A stretch of 30,363 bases of DNA from a virus, in the IMG/VR virus record IMGVR_UViG_3300006904_000018, positions 1 to 30,363 of that record, one strand, 5' to 3'. Numbering within the stretch: position 1 is the stretch's first letter; every line of letters begins with the position of its first letter. The notes under the pieces are model-generated. The model was not told the origin of the DNA and ran no database searches. It worked only from the letters and a program-made list of their open reading frames with translations. Positions 28,865-30,363 of the stretch are shown piece after piece. The translations under genes and the position numbers were made by a program.

Positions 28865-29479
28865 GTGGCGGCGGAGAATGTCTACCGGCTCGGGAAGCAG
28901 GACGTTCACCATGCCTTCCGGTTCGGTGGCGTCGTCTTCGAGCACGACTCGTGCCGCCTCGACGGCAAGGGCAACGCATGGCTCCCGGCTCCGCCTCCAG
29001 GGCCTCGTTGCCCGACGTGTTTCGGTGCGCCACGGAACGGTGACCCTCATCGGGCTCGACGGCTCCGTAACGCGGCGATCACTGGCACCGCAGCAGCCGC
29101 GCTCCTCGTGGCGGTCGCACTTGCGGCCTCTCTGGACTCGCCCGTGAACATCCTCGGTCCATTCCCATCGGGCAGCGCCGGGCCGGCATTCCCGACGTTC
29201 GCCTCCATAGCGCCGGGACCTTCTGGCGTGCCCCCGCGTTCCTCGGAGGTCCCGGCGCTCACTCCTGCGCCAACGCTGTTGCCGATCGAAACCTTGCAAG
29301 CGGCACCAACGTTCCCGCCGATCCCGACCTACCCACCCGTACCGACCTTCGGTCCGCTGCCGACATGGCCGCCGCTTCCCCAACTGACGCTGCCGCCCGT
29401 TCCTCTGCCGACGCTCAAGGCCTGCGTCCATCCGGGCACGCACCTTGGGGTCGATCCTTGTCGGTGGCCGCACCAATGA
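28865..29479 (+). CDS. Membrane protein with proline-rich repeats
   Basis: A 204-residue protein starting at GTG 28865. The N-terminal 60 residues are soluble with C30 and C49/C52 (PRCPTCFG), perhaps zinc-binding. A membrane helix follows (about 69-90, AITGTAAAALLVAVALAASL). The outer part is Pro-rich with repeated P-x-P-T-[FYW] units (TFPPIPTYPPVPTFGPLPTW) and ends with two Cys (CVHPGTHLGVDPC). It resembles a cell-wall-spanning stalk. It may help lysis or exclude other phages. Not recognised. Confidence 0.7.
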   Translation: MAAENVYRLGKQDVHHAFRFGGVVFEHDSCRLDGKGNAWLPAPPPGPRCPTCFGAPRNGDPHRARRLRNAAITGTAAAALLVAVALAASLDSPVNILGPFPSGSAGPAFPTFASIAPGPSGVPPRSSEVPALTPAPTLLPIETLQAAPTFPPIPTYPPVPTFGPLPTWPPLPQLTLPPVPLPTLKACVHPGTHLGVDPCRWPHQ

Positions 29480-29637
29480 ACGGTAGAAGTCGGTCGTGGG
29501 CTCGGCCAACCCCACCGACACTGTTTGATCTGCAACAGCGCGGGCCACTTCTCTATCCGGCCGTCCCGAGGGATCACCGGCTCAAGTGCCAGCCGAGGCT
29601 CAGGGCGCTACCCCGAGATACCCGGAGTATCGCATGA
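29476..29637 (+). CDS. Doubtful small ORF
   Basis: A 53-residue frame (MNGRSRSWARPTPPTLFDLQ) with ATGA overlaps at both ends. Its composition is basic/Pro-rich filler. An alternative frame over the same bases contains a zinc-knuckle-like HCLICNSAGHF. The real gene here may be frameshifted or in that frame. Confidence 0.4.
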   Translation: MNGRSRSWARPTPPTLFDLQQRGPLLYPAVPRDHRLKCQPRLRALPRDTRSIA

Positions 29638-29822
29638 GCATCGTCACCCAAGACAGCCCACAACGCAGAGCGGTAGCCCGCTACATCCTCCGGGCCGACC
29701 TCCTGTTCCGTAGAGCCGCCCGAACCTCTGACAAGGAAGACCGCGCCGTCCTCATCGGCATGGCGCACCTCGCGCAAAGGGCCGCACGAGCCGAGCTGCG
29801 CGTGGGGTGGATCAGCGAATGA
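29634..29822 (+). CDS. Small helical protein
   Basis: A 62-residue protein from ATG 29634, overlapping the previous stop (an in-frame upstream start at 29586 exists but is less likely). It is nearly all helix, with many Arg and Ala (RRAVARYILRADLLFRRAA, then LIGMAHLAQRAARAEL). Unknown function. It overlaps the next ATG. Confidence 0.62.
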   Translation: MSIVTQDSPQRRAVARYILRADLLFRRAARTSDKEDRAVLIGMAHLAQRAARAELRVGWISE

Positions 29823-29914
29823 TCGTCGAGCTCGCCCTGCTCACCGTCCTTGCCTTTGTCGCCGGCCTGTTCATCGGGGTCGGCCTGGCGCTCTATCGGA
29901 GGAACGACGAATGA
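29819..29914 (+). CDS. 31-residue membrane peptide
   Basis: ATG 29819 codes MIVELALLTVLAFVAGLFIG, then VGLALYRRNDE: one membrane helix with a positive C-terminal end. ATGA overlaps occur at both ends. The GGAGG inside its last codons would serve the next gene. A small lysis-regulator type peptide is possible. Confidence 0.6.
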   Translation: MIVELALLTVLAFVAGLFIGVGLALYRRNDE

Positions 29915-30036
29915 TCGACACCGTGCTGCTCATCGCAGGGCTCATCTGCTTGGCCCTCGCCACGATCAACATCAAGAGCCCGGTGAACCTGCTGGCTCTC
30001 GGGTTGCTGCTGATCTTTCTGCGTGGGTTGCTGTAG
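29911..30036 (+). CDS. Two-helix membrane mini-protein (copy 2)
   Basis: A 41-residue protein MIDTVLLIAGLICLALATIN, then IKSPVNLLALGLLLIFLRGL. It aligns with the 28421 product through ICxxxAxIN, VNLxAxGL and a second hydrophobic segment. A good GGAGG site (about 29899-29903) precedes it. The TAG stop overlaps the next gene's GTG. Confidence 0.72.
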   Translation: MIDTVLLIAGLICLALATINIKSPVNLLALGLLLIFLRGLL

Positions 30037-30363
30037 TGCGGAAGGCGTGTCTGGAACCAGGGTGTCCGGCCACGTTCACTGGCCCCGGGTCACGCTGTCC
30101 TGCGCACTACCGTCAAGGACAGCGGATCCGTAACCGCATGCCAGCACGTCAGAAGTACCGAGGCTTGTGGCCCGCTGAGTCAAGGGCGGCACGTCAAGCC
30201 CAGAGGTACTGCACCAACTGCGGTGCTACCAGTGATCTGACGCTCGATCACACCACCGGCATGGTCTTCTGCCGCGTCTGCCATAGGCCAGAGGCGCAGG
30301 GTGGAGCGAGGCAGGGTGGCGGGGGGCGGGATGGTCGCGCGGATCGGCCTGCGCTGCGTATAC
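30036..30363 (+). CDS. HNH-type endonuclease, cut by the window end
   Basis: GTG 30036 opens a frame running off the window (109 codons visible). The N-terminus has a zinc motif C5, C10, C21, H24. An HNH-like core follows: YCTNCG (C59, C62), LDH (D71, H72), FCRVCH (C79, C82, H83). In many phages such a gene precedes the terminases and aids cos-type packaging. Here it precedes terL if the ends join. After residue 90 the frame becomes Gly/Arg-rich, so the true end may be close. Confidence 0.75.
   Translation, partial: MRKACLEPGCPATFTGPGSRCPAHYRQGQRIRNRMPARQKYRGLWPAESRAARQAQRYCTNCGATSDLTLDHTTGMVFCRVCHRPEAQGGARQGGGGRDGRADRPALRI

Noticed and set aside
1-30363. Direct terminal repeat proving circularity
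   Set aside because: The first and last bases do not match by eye. Circularity is only inferred from gene order and attP.

Overview
The window looks like a nearly complete genome of a temperate, tailed, siphovirus-like phage of a high-GC bacterium. The host cannot be named from sequence alone. The high GC, GTG starts, 4-base ATGA/GTGA gene overlaps and a leaderless-type promoter at the lysogeny switch would fit Actinomycetota or Chloroflexota. No host housekeeping gene is visible. The attachment site, the 3' half of a tRNA-Cys(GCA) gene, sits intact inside the sequence with phage genes on both sides, so this reads as the free or circular phage form rather than an integrated prophage.

Layout. 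1-11136: head and connector genes (terminase large subunit, portal with a C-terminal zinc ribbon, a His-rich collar-type fibre, a protease-capsid fusion, head-tail connectors, tail tube, and tail chaperones with a CCCAAAC -1 frameshift signal). 11136-16101: tape measure, tail-tip protein and tail fibre. 16028-17595, minus strand: an O-acyltransferase lying downstream of a repressor. 17622-23822: the rightward early region, starting with a small HTH protein divergent from the repressor, then small zinc proteins, a membrane peptide, a single-strand annealing-type recombination protein, a DnaD/O-like replication protein, an HNH nuclease, an Ea22-like protein and a small C5-methyltransferase-like protein. 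23823-25815: excisionase-like HTH protein, tyrosine integrase, GIY-YIG protein and attP. 25900-30036: lysis and surface module (several tiny membrane proteins, a GH16-like glycoside hydrolase, an M23 peptidase, holin-like proteins and a proline-rich membrane protein). 30036-end: an HNH gene cut by the window edge.

How it works together. Two overlapping divergent promoters between 17586 and 17632 would set the lysis/lysogeny choice. The leftward transcript would carry the repressor and could continue into the acyltransferase, giving lysogenic conversion of the host surface. The rightward transcript would carry recombination, replication and integration genes. Late genes run attP, lysis, packaging, head, tail on the plus strand, which is continuous only if the ends are joined. 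No small terminase was recognised, so a short piece between the end and the start may be missing.

The least ordinary items are: a roughly 38-residue insertion in the integrase that looks like a small gene in another frame; the Com-like zinc ribbon fused to the portal; a possible internal start that would make capsid protein without the protease; a frameshifted gene just after the capsid gene; a His-rich repeat fibre between portal and capsid; one C-x4-C-x(9-11)-C-x2-H zinc motif recurring in three separate genes; and a duplicated two-helix mini-membrane protein flanking the lysis module.
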